Part shown: in pieces, positions 1-9,600 of the stretch
How positions within the stretch are numbered: position 1 is the stretch's first letter
How the letters are laid out: each line of letters starts with the position of its first letter
Assembly: GCA_016932035.1 (NCBI GenBank)
Contig: JAFGDR010000044.1
Location: 1-26,566 of the forward strand
DNA length: 26,566 nucleotides
Source of the DNA: Candidatus Cloacimonadota bacterium
GTDB lineage: Bacteria > Cloacimonadota > Cloacimonadia > JGIOTU-2
Reading direction: 5' to 3'
Notes under the pieces: generated by a model
What the model was told of the DNA's origin: nothing
The model's input: the letters and a program-made list of their open reading frames with translations, nothing else
Database searches by the model: none
Program-made: the position numbers and the translations under genes

Positions 1-179
1 ATAGATCATATTTTGAGAAGATTCATTCTCTTGCAAGGAAGCGAGTGAAGGTCTATTCCGGAAACATGGAATTAGACGGTACCGTTCAGTGTGTTACTGA
101 CGAGGGTGCATTGATCGTTGAGACCGAGATGGGAGATCAGGAGATCCTTTCTGCTGAGAAGATTGACATCCTGGAGTGA
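1..179 (+). CDS. birA: Biotin--protein ligase, C-terminal end (partial)
   Basis: The 3' end of a gene entering from the left edge, read in the frame that starts at base 3 and stops at TGA 177-179. About 58 residues are visible. They form the small C-terminal SH3-like domain of biotin-[acetyl-CoA carboxylase] ligase: a basic strand (RKRVKVYSG), then MELDGTVQCVTDEGALIV, then EILSAEKIDIL. This matches the usual family pattern of G-x-V-x-x-I-D-x-x-G-x-L followed by a short strand ending near '[SA]-G-[ED]-[VI]'. The enzyme makes biotinyl-AMP and transfers biotin to the carrier lysine of carboxylases. The catalytic domain lies outside the window, so the call rests only on the tail. The DNA-binding N-terminal domain, which would make it a repressor as well, cannot be judged. 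Confidence 0.7.
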   Translation, partial: RSYFEKIHSLARKRVKVYSGNMELDGTVQCVTDEGALIVETEMGDQEILSAEKIDILE

Positions 180-200
180 GTTTTTCGTTTGTACATCCAA

Positions 201-277
201 GCCCCGGTAGCTCAGAAGGATAGAGCAGCGGTTTCCTAAACCGTTGGTCGGAGGTTCGAATCCTCTCCGGGGTACCA
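201..277 (+). tRNA. tRNA-Arg (anticodon CCT)
   Basis: A complete cloverleaf is readable. The acceptor stem is 201-207 against 267-273 (one G-T wobble at the end), discriminator A274, and the CCA end is encoded at 275-277. The anticodon stem is 228-232/240-244, with loop TTCCTAA and anticodon CCT at 235-237, which decodes AGG. The T arm GAGG-TTCGAAT-CCTC is canonical. It starts 21 bases after the biotin ligase stop codon and may be co-transcribed with it. Confidence 0.95.
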
Positions 278-427
278 GTTTTTAACAATAGATTATTTCA
301 CCGCATTAAGCAGACATCATAGAGAAAAAAACTGAATGAAAAAATAAGAGAATCTCAATCTAGTGACTTAACTTGTTCATCTGCTACTTGGATATTGAAT
401 TTTCCTTGTTGATTATTGGATTTTGGG

Positions 428-2896
428 CTACTTCTTCTTCAACTTATACATTGTCCTGATCAGGAATGAGGGATCATCTTTCATCATGCCGAGTAATTCT
501 ATACTTCCGGGTGTATCGATTTCAAGAAATCCTCGTGCGACAATGACACGTACTTTTTCTGATGGTGAGTCCATATACTCTTTAAGAATGGATATACTTC
601 TATCTGTACCGATCGTACCCAGTGCAGACAGCACACTTCGTGTATATCTCTCATCATGAATAACCTTAAGAAGCGTATCGATCATGGTTGAATCTTTCAA
701 TTCACCGATGAGAGCAATAGTATTGCGAACGGTCACACTATCTTCCAGAGAATGAAGTGCTTTCGGCAGATAATCTTGGAATATATTAGACTCTTTTGTA
801 TAATTCATGATAGCCCGGTATTCGAGTGAACCTTTGGTGTCGAGTTTGTTTTCAAAAATATATTCTGATGCTTCTTCATCTCTTTTCAGCAGAATATCGG
901 CAGCAAGAGAAACTCGTTTGGCAGCACTTCCTACTCCCCATTCAGAAGCAATTGAAAAAATTTCCTTGATGGATGCTAGAGAATCGACTGTCGCCACTTC
1001 TTTTTCCTGCGCTTCTTCCATTGGTTCAACATCTGGAATAACTATACTTGTATCTTTCCCAACACCATATGTGCCGAACATCCATTGAGAATCATTCTTA
1101 TATCGCTCATGATATTCTGAAGAATCAGCATATATCGGGTAGCTGTCTGTTCCTCCTGTATCAAGAAAGATGCCAATGCTGCCGGTATTGCGTGCGGAAT
1201 TTGCATAACCGTAATTGCTTGTGACATTTCTCTCGTAGCGATCATTACCAGAAACATCAAGGAAGAGTGCAACCGAATTTGTCAATCCTAATCCGTTACC
1301 CCCTTCAACAGAATATATGTCATTACCCTTTCTATCAATAAGAAATCCAACTGCATAATCGTGCGCTGCACCTTGCCCCGGACCATGTTTAGAATAGTAA
1401 TGATCCTCTCCTTCCTCATCATACAAAAACCCTCCGGCAAGATGGATACCGCTGCCCTGGGGATAGTACACAGCAGTGTAAAAATCATTACCTGCTTTAT
1501 CTATGATGATCCCAAGCGAATACCAATAGGCAACCGCCTGGCTATACACTGCGCCCTGGTAGGCATCATTTCCAGTTTTGTCATAAATGACACCGATCCC
1601 TCCTCCCATATAAGGACGTATCCCGAATCCAAATCCTTGCGAAAGTGCTCTATGATCGAAAGGTGCAAGCGGTGCATGTAAATATTTCCCGCCTGCATAA
1701 TACATATCACTACCATCTGTATCTATGAGGAATCCAGCTGCGAGAGGTCCGGCGAATCCCTCACCAAGTTCTGTCGTAGAATAGGAATCATTTCCATTCG
1801 TGTCGATAAGCATATTCAAGCCGAATATTGCTGCTGCGATGCTGTTCAATCCTCCTGCATACATGTCATTACCCTGTCTATCATAACAGAGCTGGTATCC
1901 TAAAAATGAACTCAGCGTATAATCATCTCCAACATACAAATCATTGCCGGCACAGTCATACGAAATACCCAAGCCTGCAAAAACGCGAAATAGATTTCCT
2001 ATCTCATTACTTCTATATGTGTCATCTCCTTGAAGGTCGAGTATAACATAAAATGGATTTTCCCAGCCTGTTTTTATGGGTGCAGTGTACACATCATTAC
2101 CTCCCGGATCGACGATAAAGGAATACTGCTCATCATAAATATCATTATAGTACGTTCCAATGCACATCTTACCAAAGGAAGAGTTCTTGGCGAGTTTTTG
2201 TGTATTGTTAAAGAACAGATCATTAATATGACTTTCAAGAACATCAAAACCTTCCTGGAAAACCTGCGCTGCTTGCATCAAATTTCCGAAATTAATTTTT
2301 TTGATGATCGGTATCACATCCTCTTCGATATCGAGACTATCAAACGTGGTAATCATGTTGCTCGCATAGAACTCGTCATACCGAAGCGAATCTTCCTCTT
2401 CCTGCCACAGTGAATATGAAAGATAGGTAAGAATATCTTTTTCATCATCAGAAATTTTATGCCACGCTTGCTGATATAAGTGCTCGGTAATTTCCCACAC
2501 GTACTCAATATATGCGAAAACATCCTGCTCTCTCTGCACATTCTTATCGAAATAATCCTCAAAAATGGCATCATCAAATGCAGTTAACCATCCTGCCTGA
2601 AAGAGAATTTCAGCATAGGTACTGATCATTTCTTCGGGATCATGACGGTCACAAAGTATTTCTGTACTATCTACAAATTTTGGAAATTCTAAGGGATTAT
2701 TCAGAATATCAACGACGATCGGCAGTTTAAATTTTGTGTCTCCTGCCCAGTCTTTTAAAAATTTTAAAGATTGCAGCGACATATCATTATCTTCGAGAAG
2801 ATTTTTTACAAGATCAATTTCCTGGTCCTGCAAGACCTCAGCATTGAGACAAAATGTTAGACTTATAACATAGAGTAAGATGACTATTCTCTTCAT
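428..2896 (-). CDS. Exported repeat protein with twelve D-x-x-G-N-D-x-Y units and HEAT-like tail
   Basis: An 822-residue protein of unknown function. I take ATG at 2896 as the start, because an AAGGA box sits about 6 bases upstream and the product then begins with a clean signal peptide (MKRIVILLYVISLTFCLNA). The longer reading from 2950 would bury that signal behind 18 polar residues. After the signal come roughly 230 mostly helical, acidic residues. Residues about 262-585 hold twelve copies of D-x-x-G-[ND]-D-x-Y (DPGGNDVY, DLQGDDTY, DCAGNDLY and so on to DTGGTDSY), spaced about 22-35 residues apart and separated by hydrophobic, glycine-rich strands. This suggests a solenoid with one acidic turn per coil, reminiscent of the GGxGxD calcium turns of RTX proteins but with a much longer period. 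Residues about 700-822 look like HEAT/armadillo helices (VRNTIALIGELKD, VRVIVARGFLEID). It lies 37 bases downstream of the HAD phosphatase gene on the same strand, probably in one transcript. Location is likely periplasm or cell surface. Confidence 0.8.
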   Translation of the reverse strand: MKRIVILLYVISLTFCLNAEVLQDQEIDLVKNLLEDNDMSLQSLKFLKDWAGDTKFKLPIVVDILNNPLEFPKFVDSTEILCDRHDPEEMISTYAEILFQAGWLTAFDDAIFEDYFDKNVQREQDVFAYIEYVWEITEHLYQQAWHKISDDEKDILTYLSYSLWQEEEDSLRYDEFYASNMITTFDSLDIEEDVIPIIKKINFGNLMQAAQVFQEGFDVLESHINDLFFNNTQKLAKNSSFGKMCIGTYYNDIYDEQYSFIVDPGGNDVYTAPIKTGWENPFYVILDLQGDDTYRSNEIGNLFRVFAGLGISYDCAGNDLYVGDDYTLSSFLGYQLCYDRQGNDMYAGGLNSIAAAIFGLNMLIDTNGNDSYSTTELGEGFAGPLAAGFLIDTDGSDMYYAGGKYLHAPLAPFDHRALSQGFGFGIRPYMGGGIGVIYDKTGNDAYQGAVYSQAVAYWYSLGIIIDKAGNDFYTAVYYPQGSGIHLAGGFLYDEEGEDHYYSKHGPGQGAAHDYAVGFLIDRKGNDIYSVEGGNGLGLTNSVALFLDVSGNDRYERNVTSNYGYANSARNTGSIGIFLDTGGTDSYPIYADSSEYHERYKNDSQWMFGTYGVGKDTSIVIPDVEPMEEAQEKEVATVDSLASIKEIFSIASEWGVGSAAKRVSLAADILLKRDEEASEYIFENKLDTKGSLEYRAIMNYTKESNIFQDYLPKALHSLEDSVTVRNTIALIGELKDSTMIDTLLKVIHDERYTRSVLSALGTIGTDRSISILKEYMDSPSEKVRVIVARGFLEIDTPGSIELLGMMKDDPSFLIRTMYKLKKK

Positions 2897-2933
2897 ATCT
2901 ATCCTTGTGTGCTCTTTTTTATGTATATTCATC

Positions 2934-3758
2934 TCATAACACCCATTCATTGATAACTTTCGCGAATCCGCTGCTCTGGTTCGATGCCGTTACTTTGAAC
3001 CTTTTTCTGAGTTCTTCAGGAGCATTTTCCACAACATAGCTGTGCGCAGTCCATTCGAGGAGATCGAGATCATTGTAATCATTCCCAATGCCTATTGTAT
3101 ATTCCCGTGCAATATTGAGATGGTTGCAGAGCCACTCCGCTGCATGTCCTTTTGATACATTTTGAGGAAATATTTCAATCCACAGTGATTGATGGTCGAT
3201 CGGTGAAGTCGTGCGAATTACCTTCAGACATGAGAGTGTATTCTTTATGATCTCAAATCGCTCAACCTGGTCAGGAATAATTGCCAGCACCTGAGATGCA
3301 TTTTCTATGTCATGCTGATGAGATGGCAGCGGTTTTCCACAATCTGCATAGAATGAAAATCTTTTATCGAAATCATGATTATCTTTACCGAATTTCTGGT
3401 AATGGAATTTATGATTTTCAGGTACGGGTTTATGGATCATATAATCAATATTATGTTCATCGAGAACAGCACGAACGAGATTGATCTCATTTTTTGATAA
3501 AGTGTATGAACACAAAATCTGCTTTGTTGTCCAATCGATGATGCCTACCCCACACGAGAAGATAATATAGTCAAAATGGGGAAAATCAACTTCAATGATT
3601 CTGGCAAGAGAATACAATGATCGCCCTGTTGCCAGAACTCGAACGATCTTCCTTTTTCCCAGTTCATTAAGAACTGAAAGATTATCTGCGCTGATGATAC
3701 GATCATGTCCCAGCAATGTACCGTCGAGATCGGTAAATATAATTTTACAATCTTTCAT
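2934..3758 (-). CDS. HAD-superfamily phosphatase, Cof type
   Basis: A 274-residue haloacid-dehalogenase-type hydrolase. Motif I is FTDLDGTLL (nucleophile D10, acid/base D12). The C-terminal motif GIGNDYNDLDLL supplies the magnesium-binding acidic residues, and the conserved lysine lies in VSKGHAAEWL. The long middle part (about residues 85-190) is the size of the C2-type cap of Cof/YbiV-like sugar-phosphate phosphatases, so the family role is phosphate removal from small cytoplasmic metabolites. The exact substrate cannot be read from sequence; sucrose-phosphate or mannosyl-phosphoglycerate phosphatase-like roles are possible. There is no signal peptide. The ribosome binding site is weak. It is the first gene of a minus-strand pair with the D-x-x-G-N-D-x-Y repeat protein, and it is divergent from the GT9 gene across 119 bases. 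Confidence 0.88.
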   Translation of the reverse strand: MKDCKIIFTDLDGTLLGHDRIISADNLSVLNELGKRKIVRVLATGRSLYSLARIIEVDFPHFDYIIFSCGVGIIDWTTKQILCSYTLSKNEINLVRAVLDEHNIDYMIHKPVPENHKFHYQKFGKDNHDFDKRFSFYADCGKPLPSHQHDIENASQVLAIIPDQVERFEIIKNTLSCLKVIRTTSPIDHQSLWIEIFPQNVSKGHAAEWLCNHLNIAREYTIGIGNDYNDLDLLEWTAHSYVVENAPEELRKRFKVTASNQSSGFAKVINEWVL

Positions 3759-3877
3759 ATAATCACATACTCGTCAGAGATTTTGATAAAATTGAACCGG
3801 ATAATATCTTTGTAAATAAATTTGACCAAATACGTGCTTGTTCAGAAATTGGGCGAAGCATCGAAAAGGATTGAAAA

Positions 3878-5083
3878 ATGGATGTCGAACATATTCGCAA
3901 GATCGATAAATGGCTGGGTATTCCCATGTGCGCTTTTTTATCATTTTTGTATTGGGTACGCACGATCTTCAAGCCATCGCTGAAAAAACCCGTAAACCCA
4001 AAGAATATACTATTTGTTGAACTTTCGGAGATGGGTTCTGCAATTCTTGCCTATTCAACACTACAAAAGACGAAAGTCCTCTTTCCTGATTCGACTATCC
4101 ATTTTCTCATTTTTGAAGAGAATAAGGAAAGTGTTTATATCACAGAATCGATCCCGAAAGAAAATGTTTTAACAATCGATTGCTCAAGTTTCTCCCGCTT
4201 TGTGTTTTCTACCCTTTCTGTTTTGAGAACATTGCACAAGATACCTATCGATACCTATATTGATATGGAGCTTTTCTCAAGAGCAACCAGCATCATTTCC
4301 TATCTTTCGGGAGCGCATAATAGGGTTGGATTTTATAAATTCCACATGGAGGGTCTATACAGGGGAACCTTCCTTACCCATCGAGTTACGTATAATCCGC
4401 ACCAGCATATTTCGTACAATTTTTTCAATCTCCTTTTTTCTTTAATCGCTCCTTTCGATGAGTATCCCAAATTAAAAAAGGATTTTTCTGATGTTCCAAA
4501 AGTACCGCATATTGAATCTACTGATGAACAACTGCGTGCAATTTTTTCGAAATTGCAATCAGAGAATCCTGACATCAAACCTGATTCAAAACTGGTTGTT
4601 TTTAATCCAAATGCAGGCATCCTGCCGATACGTGCCTGGCCACTTGAAAAATACTGCGAACTTGCAAGGCGACTAGCTGAAATCAAATCTGTATTCATCG
4701 TTATCATGGGTGTTAATGATGCATCAAAGGACGCTGAAGTGATAAAAAAAGTTTCACCGAGCAGGATCATCGACCTGACGAATAAAACAACGCTTCGAGA
4801 GATAATCGACCTATTCAATGTCTCTGATGTGCTCGTGACGAATGACTCCGGTCCAGCACATTTTGCAAGCTTAACACCTATCACGAATATTGTTTTCTTC
4901 GGACCCGAAACACCGAAACTTTACGGACCACTCGGGCAAAACTGCCATACACTCTATTCAAATTTTGGATGCAGTCCCTGTGTAAGCGCATTCAATCACA
5001 GAAAAACAACATGCAAAGATAATCAGTGCGTGAAAGTTATCTCTGTTGATACAGTTTACGACCTTGTTGTTAAGAACCTATAG
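3878..5083 (+). CDS. Glycosyltransferase family 9 (heptosyltransferase-like)
   Basis: A 401-residue GT-B enzyme of the ADP-heptose:LPS heptosyltransferase family. The N-terminal half starts with a hydrophobic, probably membrane-associated stretch (WLGIPMCAFLSFLYWV) and a first Rossmann strand (ILFVELSEMGSAIL). The donor-binding half shows FNPNAG at about 242-247 and VTNDSGPAHFAS, with N322-D323-S324-G325-P326, the family hallmark. The C-terminus carries the cysteine-rich segment GCSPC...CKDNQC common in this family. The start is supported by AAAAGGA seven bases upstream. It likely transfers a sugar to lipopolysaccharide or another envelope glycan at the inner face of the cytoplasmic membrane. 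The sugar need not be heptose. The MATE gene follows 57 bases downstream. Confidence 0.9.
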   Translation: MDVEHIRKIDKWLGIPMCAFLSFLYWVRTIFKPSLKKPVNPKNILFVELSEMGSAILAYSTLQKTKVLFPDSTIHFLIFEENKESVYITESIPKENVLTIDCSSFSRFVFSTLSVLRTLHKIPIDTYIDMELFSRATSIISYLSGAHNRVGFYKFHMEGLYRGTFLTHRVTYNPHQHISYNFFNLLFSLIAPFDEYPKLKKDFSDVPKVPHIESTDEQLRAIFSKLQSENPDIKPDSKLVVFNPNAGILPIRAWPLEKYCELARRLAEIKSVFIVIMGVNDASKDAEVIKKVSPSRIIDLTNKTTLREIIDLFNVSDVLVTNDSGPAHFASLTPITNIVFFGPETPKLYGPLGQNCHTLYSNFGCSPCVSAFNHRKTTCKDNQCVKVISVDTVYDLVVKNL

Positions 5084-5123
5084 ATGCATATCTCTTCTTT
5101 TTTAAACTCCTGATTACAACTCA

Positions 5124-5142
5124 ATGAAAGGAATTCTTTCAT
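5124..5142 (+). promoter_or_regulatory. Inverted repeat covering Shine-Dalgarno and start codon of the MATE gene
   Basis: ATGAAAG (5124-5130) and CTTTCAT (5136-5142) are perfect complements around a five-base loop GAATT. The hairpin would hide both the AAAGGA ribosome binding site and the first two bases of the MATE start codon. The same bases also spell a six-codon mini-ORF (ATG at 5124 to TGA at 5142-5144) whose stop overlaps the MATE ATG. It could damp translation, but a seven-pair stem is weak evidence of regulation. Confidence 0.4.
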
Positions 5143-6577
5143 GACCTCCACCGGAATGGATCTGACACAGGGTAATCTTCTCAAGAATCTTGTTAAGCTC
5201 TCGCTGCCTATCATGTTGTCCAATTTCTTTATGACCTTTTACAATCTTACTGACGCATTCTGGCTTGGAAAACTTGGCGAAACTGCTCGTCATGCTGTCT
5301 CGGTAGCTGGTCTTGCATTCCCACTCATATTTTTCCTTTCATCTTTCGGTTTCGGTTTTGTGATCGCCGGCACCTCTCTCATTGCTCAATATAAAGGCGC
5401 CGGGAAGATGGAGAAGATGAAAGAAGTGGTCGGTCAGTTCGTTTTGATCATCGTTGTTTTTTCAATTTTCTTTGTTGTTGTGGGATTGCTTTTTATTAAT
5501 GATATACTCAAATTGCTTCAAACACCCGACGAGATATTCGATCTCGCAAAGCAGTTCATAACGATCATTCTCATGGGCATGATATTCATGTTCATCTTCC
5601 TTTCCTATCAAAGTTTTTCACATGGATTGGGTGACACAATCTCGCCTATGAAGATACAGCTTATATCGGTGGGACTCAACGTCATACTCGATCCCCTCAT
5701 GATATTCGGCATTGGTTTTTTCCCGAGAATGGAAACACTTGGTGCTGCCTGGGCAACACTTATATCACGCATCGTAGCTGCGATCATAGCTGTTATATTC
5801 CTTTTCCGAAAAACGCCTTATATATTACCAGGACTGAAAGAGATCAAACCTGAAAAAAATATGATGAAGCGAATATTGAGGATCAGTATTCCCGCTTCAC
5901 TTGCACAATCCATGACAAGTTTTGGATTTATTTTGCTCCAGGGATTCGTTAATTCTTTCGGAACGGTCGTGATGTCTGCTTATGCCATTAATAATCGTCT
6001 CATCAGTCTCTTTATGATGCCATCGATGGGGATCAGCAACGGGTTGGCTTCGATTGTCGGTCAGAATATTGGTGCACAAAAGTATCGAAGGGCAGAACAG
6101 AGTGTCTCGGTTGCATTCAAACTTGTGATCTCAATTATGTTTGCGGGTTCATTACTGCTTTTCTTTTTCGGCGGTTCTATCACAAAATTCTTTATTAATG
6201 ACCCTGCCGTTATTGCAGTCGGTGTTCGGATGTTCAAGGTCACGCCGATCGCATCCTGCATTTTTGGAGTACTTTTTGTGTTCATCGGAGCATTTAATGG
6301 TTCGGGACATACAAAACCGGTTATGCTCCTTAATGTCGGCCGATTGTGGTTCGTAAGAATTCCGCTGGTTTACATTCTTTCTGGTTCAATCCTTCATCTT
6401 GCATTTCTGAAAGGGAGTTTTTTGTATCCCTTGTTGTATAAATTATCACTCCCTCTTTCAACCTATCCATATGAATCTCTCTGGTGGTCGATGGTTGCCA
6501 GCAATATGATAACAAGTATAATTGCATATATGATTTACAAACGCGGAACATGGAAAAGATCCCAAATAAAGACATAG
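5141..6577 (+). CDS. MATE-family multidrug/cation antiporter
   Basis: A 478-residue integral membrane protein with the two-bundle layout of the MATE (multi antimicrobial extrusion) family. Each half starts with the typical pattern: LPIMLSNFFMTFYNLTDAFWLGKLG near residue 20, and SIPASLAQSMTSFGFILLQGFVNSFG around residue 250. About twelve hydrophobic helices can be counted, and length is normal for NorM/DinF-type proteins. Members use sodium or proton gradients to export cationic drugs or metabolites; the substrate here is unknown. An AAAGGA box lies upstream of the ATG, but box and start codon sit inside a perfect inverted repeat (listed separately). It follows the GT9 gene by 57 bases and may be co-transcribed with it. 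Confidence 0.92.
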   Translation: MTSTGMDLTQGNLLKNLVKLSLPIMLSNFFMTFYNLTDAFWLGKLGETARHAVSVAGLAFPLIFFLSSFGFGFVIAGTSLIAQYKGAGKMEKMKEVVGQFVLIIVVFSIFFVVVGLLFINDILKLLQTPDEIFDLAKQFITIILMGMIFMFIFLSYQSFSHGLGDTISPMKIQLISVGLNVILDPLMIFGIGFFPRMETLGAAWATLISRIVAAIIAVIFLFRKTPYILPGLKEIKPEKNMMKRILRISIPASLAQSMTSFGFILLQGFVNSFGTVVMSAYAINNRLISLFMMPSMGISNGLASIVGQNIGAQKYRRAEQSVSVAFKLVISIMFAGSLLLFFFGGSITKFFINDPAVIAVGVRMFKVTPIASCIFGVLFVFIGAFNGSGHTKPVMLLNVGRLWFVRIPLVYILSGSILHLAFLKGSFLYPLLYKLSLPLSTYPYESLWWSMVASNMITSIIAYMIYKRGTWKRSQIKT

Positions 6578-6683
6578 GCTGATTTCTAATTTATTGACAT
6601 AAACAACATATAATTATTTTTTCAAAGACAAATTATAATGATTACCAAAAATCATAAAAGTTGAAATAAGCCAAGGATAAAAG

Positions 6684-9600
6684 ATGCCAAAATTACCCCT
6701 AAAGATCCTCTATGTTGAAGATGAAACTCTCGTACTTTTTTCAGTCACAGAGATATTACGCCGAAGGGTCGATGAAGTTATTCCTGCGATAAATGGTGAA
6801 GAGGGATTTGAGTTGTTTCAAAAACATGTGCCTGACGTCATTATTACAGATATAAACATGCCGAAAATGAGTGGCCTTGATATGGCACGCAAGATCAAAC
6901 TATTAAAACCCGATATTCATGTATTCTTGCTTTCTGCTTATGCTCAACCGGATTACTTGCTCGATGCAATCGATATTGGGGTGAAAGGTTTCTTAAAAAA
7001 ACCACTCGATAAAGAGAAACTATTCTCAATTCTTCAGGAAATCTCAGAACCTGCAATTTTAAAAAAACGCATTCAAAAAGAGGCAACAGGCAGGGAACTT
7101 GCCGAATCCGCTCTCCATGAAAGCGAAACGAGATATCAAACAATTTTCAACAATCTCAATGATGCCATATTTGTTAATGAAATCGATGAAAATAATATTC
7201 CCGGAAGAACCATAGAAGTTAATGATATTGGATCGATGTATTTGGGTTATTCCAAAGATGAACTTCTTAATATGAACCTTTGGGACCTCATGACCGATGA
7301 TGCTAAAAAACATTTTATGCCAGTACTTAACGATCTTATCAAAAATAAACATCTCACGTTTGAGTTTGAATTATCCACAAAGGATAATGATGTCATTCCT
7401 GTCGAGATCAGTGCTCATATTTTTGAAAGAAATTCTAGGTGCTATGTGATATCAATTATTCGCGATATTACAGAACGACACGAAGCAGCAAAAGGGCAGC
7501 AACTCCACAGCTATGTGTTAAAAAATTTACACGACAATGTCATAATAACCGACCTTAAAGGTAATATAACATACATAAACGATGCAGTACTGAACCTTCT
7601 TGGTTATTCCAAAGATCAAATAATTGGAAAGCATTTAACTGCCCTTGGAGAAGGTATTGAAGATAGCGTCTCCCAGAATGAGATCGTTGAGCGTACCTTG
7701 AAGGATGGACAGTGGCAAGGTGTTGTCACAAATTTCACATCCAAAGGTGAAAAGGTCTACTTTGATTCACATACATGGGTCATGAAAGATAAAGATGAAA
7801 AACCCTTAGCCCTTGTAGGCATATCTCATGATATTACAAATGAGAGATTGAAGGAAAAAGAGCTTCTAGAAAGTGAAAAAAAGTTCCGAACCCTGGCTGA
7901 AAATATTCCGGGAACAGTTTACATCTATGAGATGTGCAAGGATGGTAAATCCCGAATTATGCATTATGTCGGTCCTGGTTTTCGTGAAATGATAGGAGAA
8001 GATTTTGCAAAGGATATCAATTACGATATAAATCTCTTTTTTGATCATGTCCATCCTGATGACTTTGATAAGCTTCAGGAGGCTGCTGAAGAAGCTCTGA
8101 AAAATAATGCTCCTTTGAGTTTTGAATACAGAATGAAATCTAAAAAGGGGCATATCATTTGGGTTCGATCAATATGTAGAGGATCAATCCTTGAAAACGG
8201 GAATACGCTCTGGCAGGGAGTTCTTGTAAATGTCAGCGACAGAAAGTTGGATGAAGAGAAAATCAGAAAAAGTGAAGAACATTATCGGGATCTTTTTGAG
8301 AATTCCCGGAATATTCTCTGGATATCCGATCTTGATGGACGGCTTACAAATATCAATTGGCAATTTAAAGAAATTCTTGGTTATGAGAAAAAACACCTTC
8401 TAGGAAAAAGCATTCACGATATCGTTCAGGATAAGGACAAAGAAAAATCAAAACAGAATTATGAAAGTGTCGCTGAAGGTGAATCTGTTGAATACGAAGT
8501 ACTCGTCAAAACATACTGTGGAAAAGAAAAAAGTATCTGGGTTAGTCTTCGTCCATTATATGAAAACGATAAACTTGTGGCTGTACAGGGCTTTGGAAAT
8601 GACATAACTGTAAGAAAAGCAGTGGTACAGCAACTTCGCGAAAGTGAAAATAAATATCGTTCCCTTTATAACAGTATTAATGATATGATCATGCTTCATG
8701 GCATAAATGATGATGGAACGTTAACCAATTTTATAGAAGTGAATGACGAGACTGCGAATAAGCTTGGATATTCAAAAGAAGAGCTTCTCAAGCTAACACC
8801 CGATCGTATTAGAATCCCTCCCGATCTGAACTATTCCAAAAGAAAGAAGAATGAACTACTTGAAAATCATTCAATATTGTTTGAGACGATCCTCAAATGT
8901 AAAGATGGTTATACATTCCCTGTTGAAATCCACTCACGGATCGTTTACTTCGATGATAAGAAACTCGTTTTAGCAATAGCACGAGATATATCAGATCGTA
9001 AAGAAGCAGAATTTCAAATCCGGGCAAAAGAGGAATTCAGCACAGCTCTTTTTGAATATAACCCGGTCGAGACAATCGTTGTGGACAAGCAGGGTAAGAT
9101 CGTGCGATATAATAATTCAATTGAATTGCATAGAAACCGAGTTCCAAAAATAGGTGATATCATGTATAAAGATTTCGCCTCGAAGCACAAGATAGACATG
9201 TTCGATGTGATGATGAGTTGTATACAAAATAATAAAATGAAGGTCATTCCTGATACAGTATACAGGGAAGGGAAAGCGGGAGAAAAACACCTTCACATCA
9301 CGATCGCACCATTTCCAGAAGGAGCAATCATAACTTCCAGAGATATTACACGTCAGGTAGATGCCGAAGAACAGCTCAAGAGGGAAGTTGAACAGAAAGA
9401 ACTTCTTATAAAAGAGATCAATCATCGTGTAAAAAATAATTTTGCCCTTGTCTCAAGCCTTCTTGCAATACAGCAGCAAAATATCGAGGATGAAAAAGTT
9501 CGCGATATTTTTGAGGAAGCACAAAACAGGATTCAGTCCATCGCGCTGGTACATAAGCAATTATACAGTTCTGAAAATCTGGCGGATATTGATTTTTCAA

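Noticed and set aside
94-288. A 64-codon minus-strand ORF opposite the tRNA.
   Set aside because: It runs antisense across the tRNA-Arg and the biotin ligase tail. The phrase PERIRTSDQRFRKPLLYPSELP is the well-known spurious translation of tRNA antisense sequence.
278-427. The gap between the tRNA and the repeat-protein gene, checked for a terminator or small gene.
   Set aside because: No convincing hairpin with T run and no ORF with a ribosome binding site was seen.
6594-6639. TTGACA at 6594-6599 and two TATAAT boxes (6609-6614, 6634-6639) upstream of the histidine kinase.
   Set aside because: No pair has a spacing near 17 (9 and 34 bases). A promoter is likely in this gap, but I cannot fix which elements are used.
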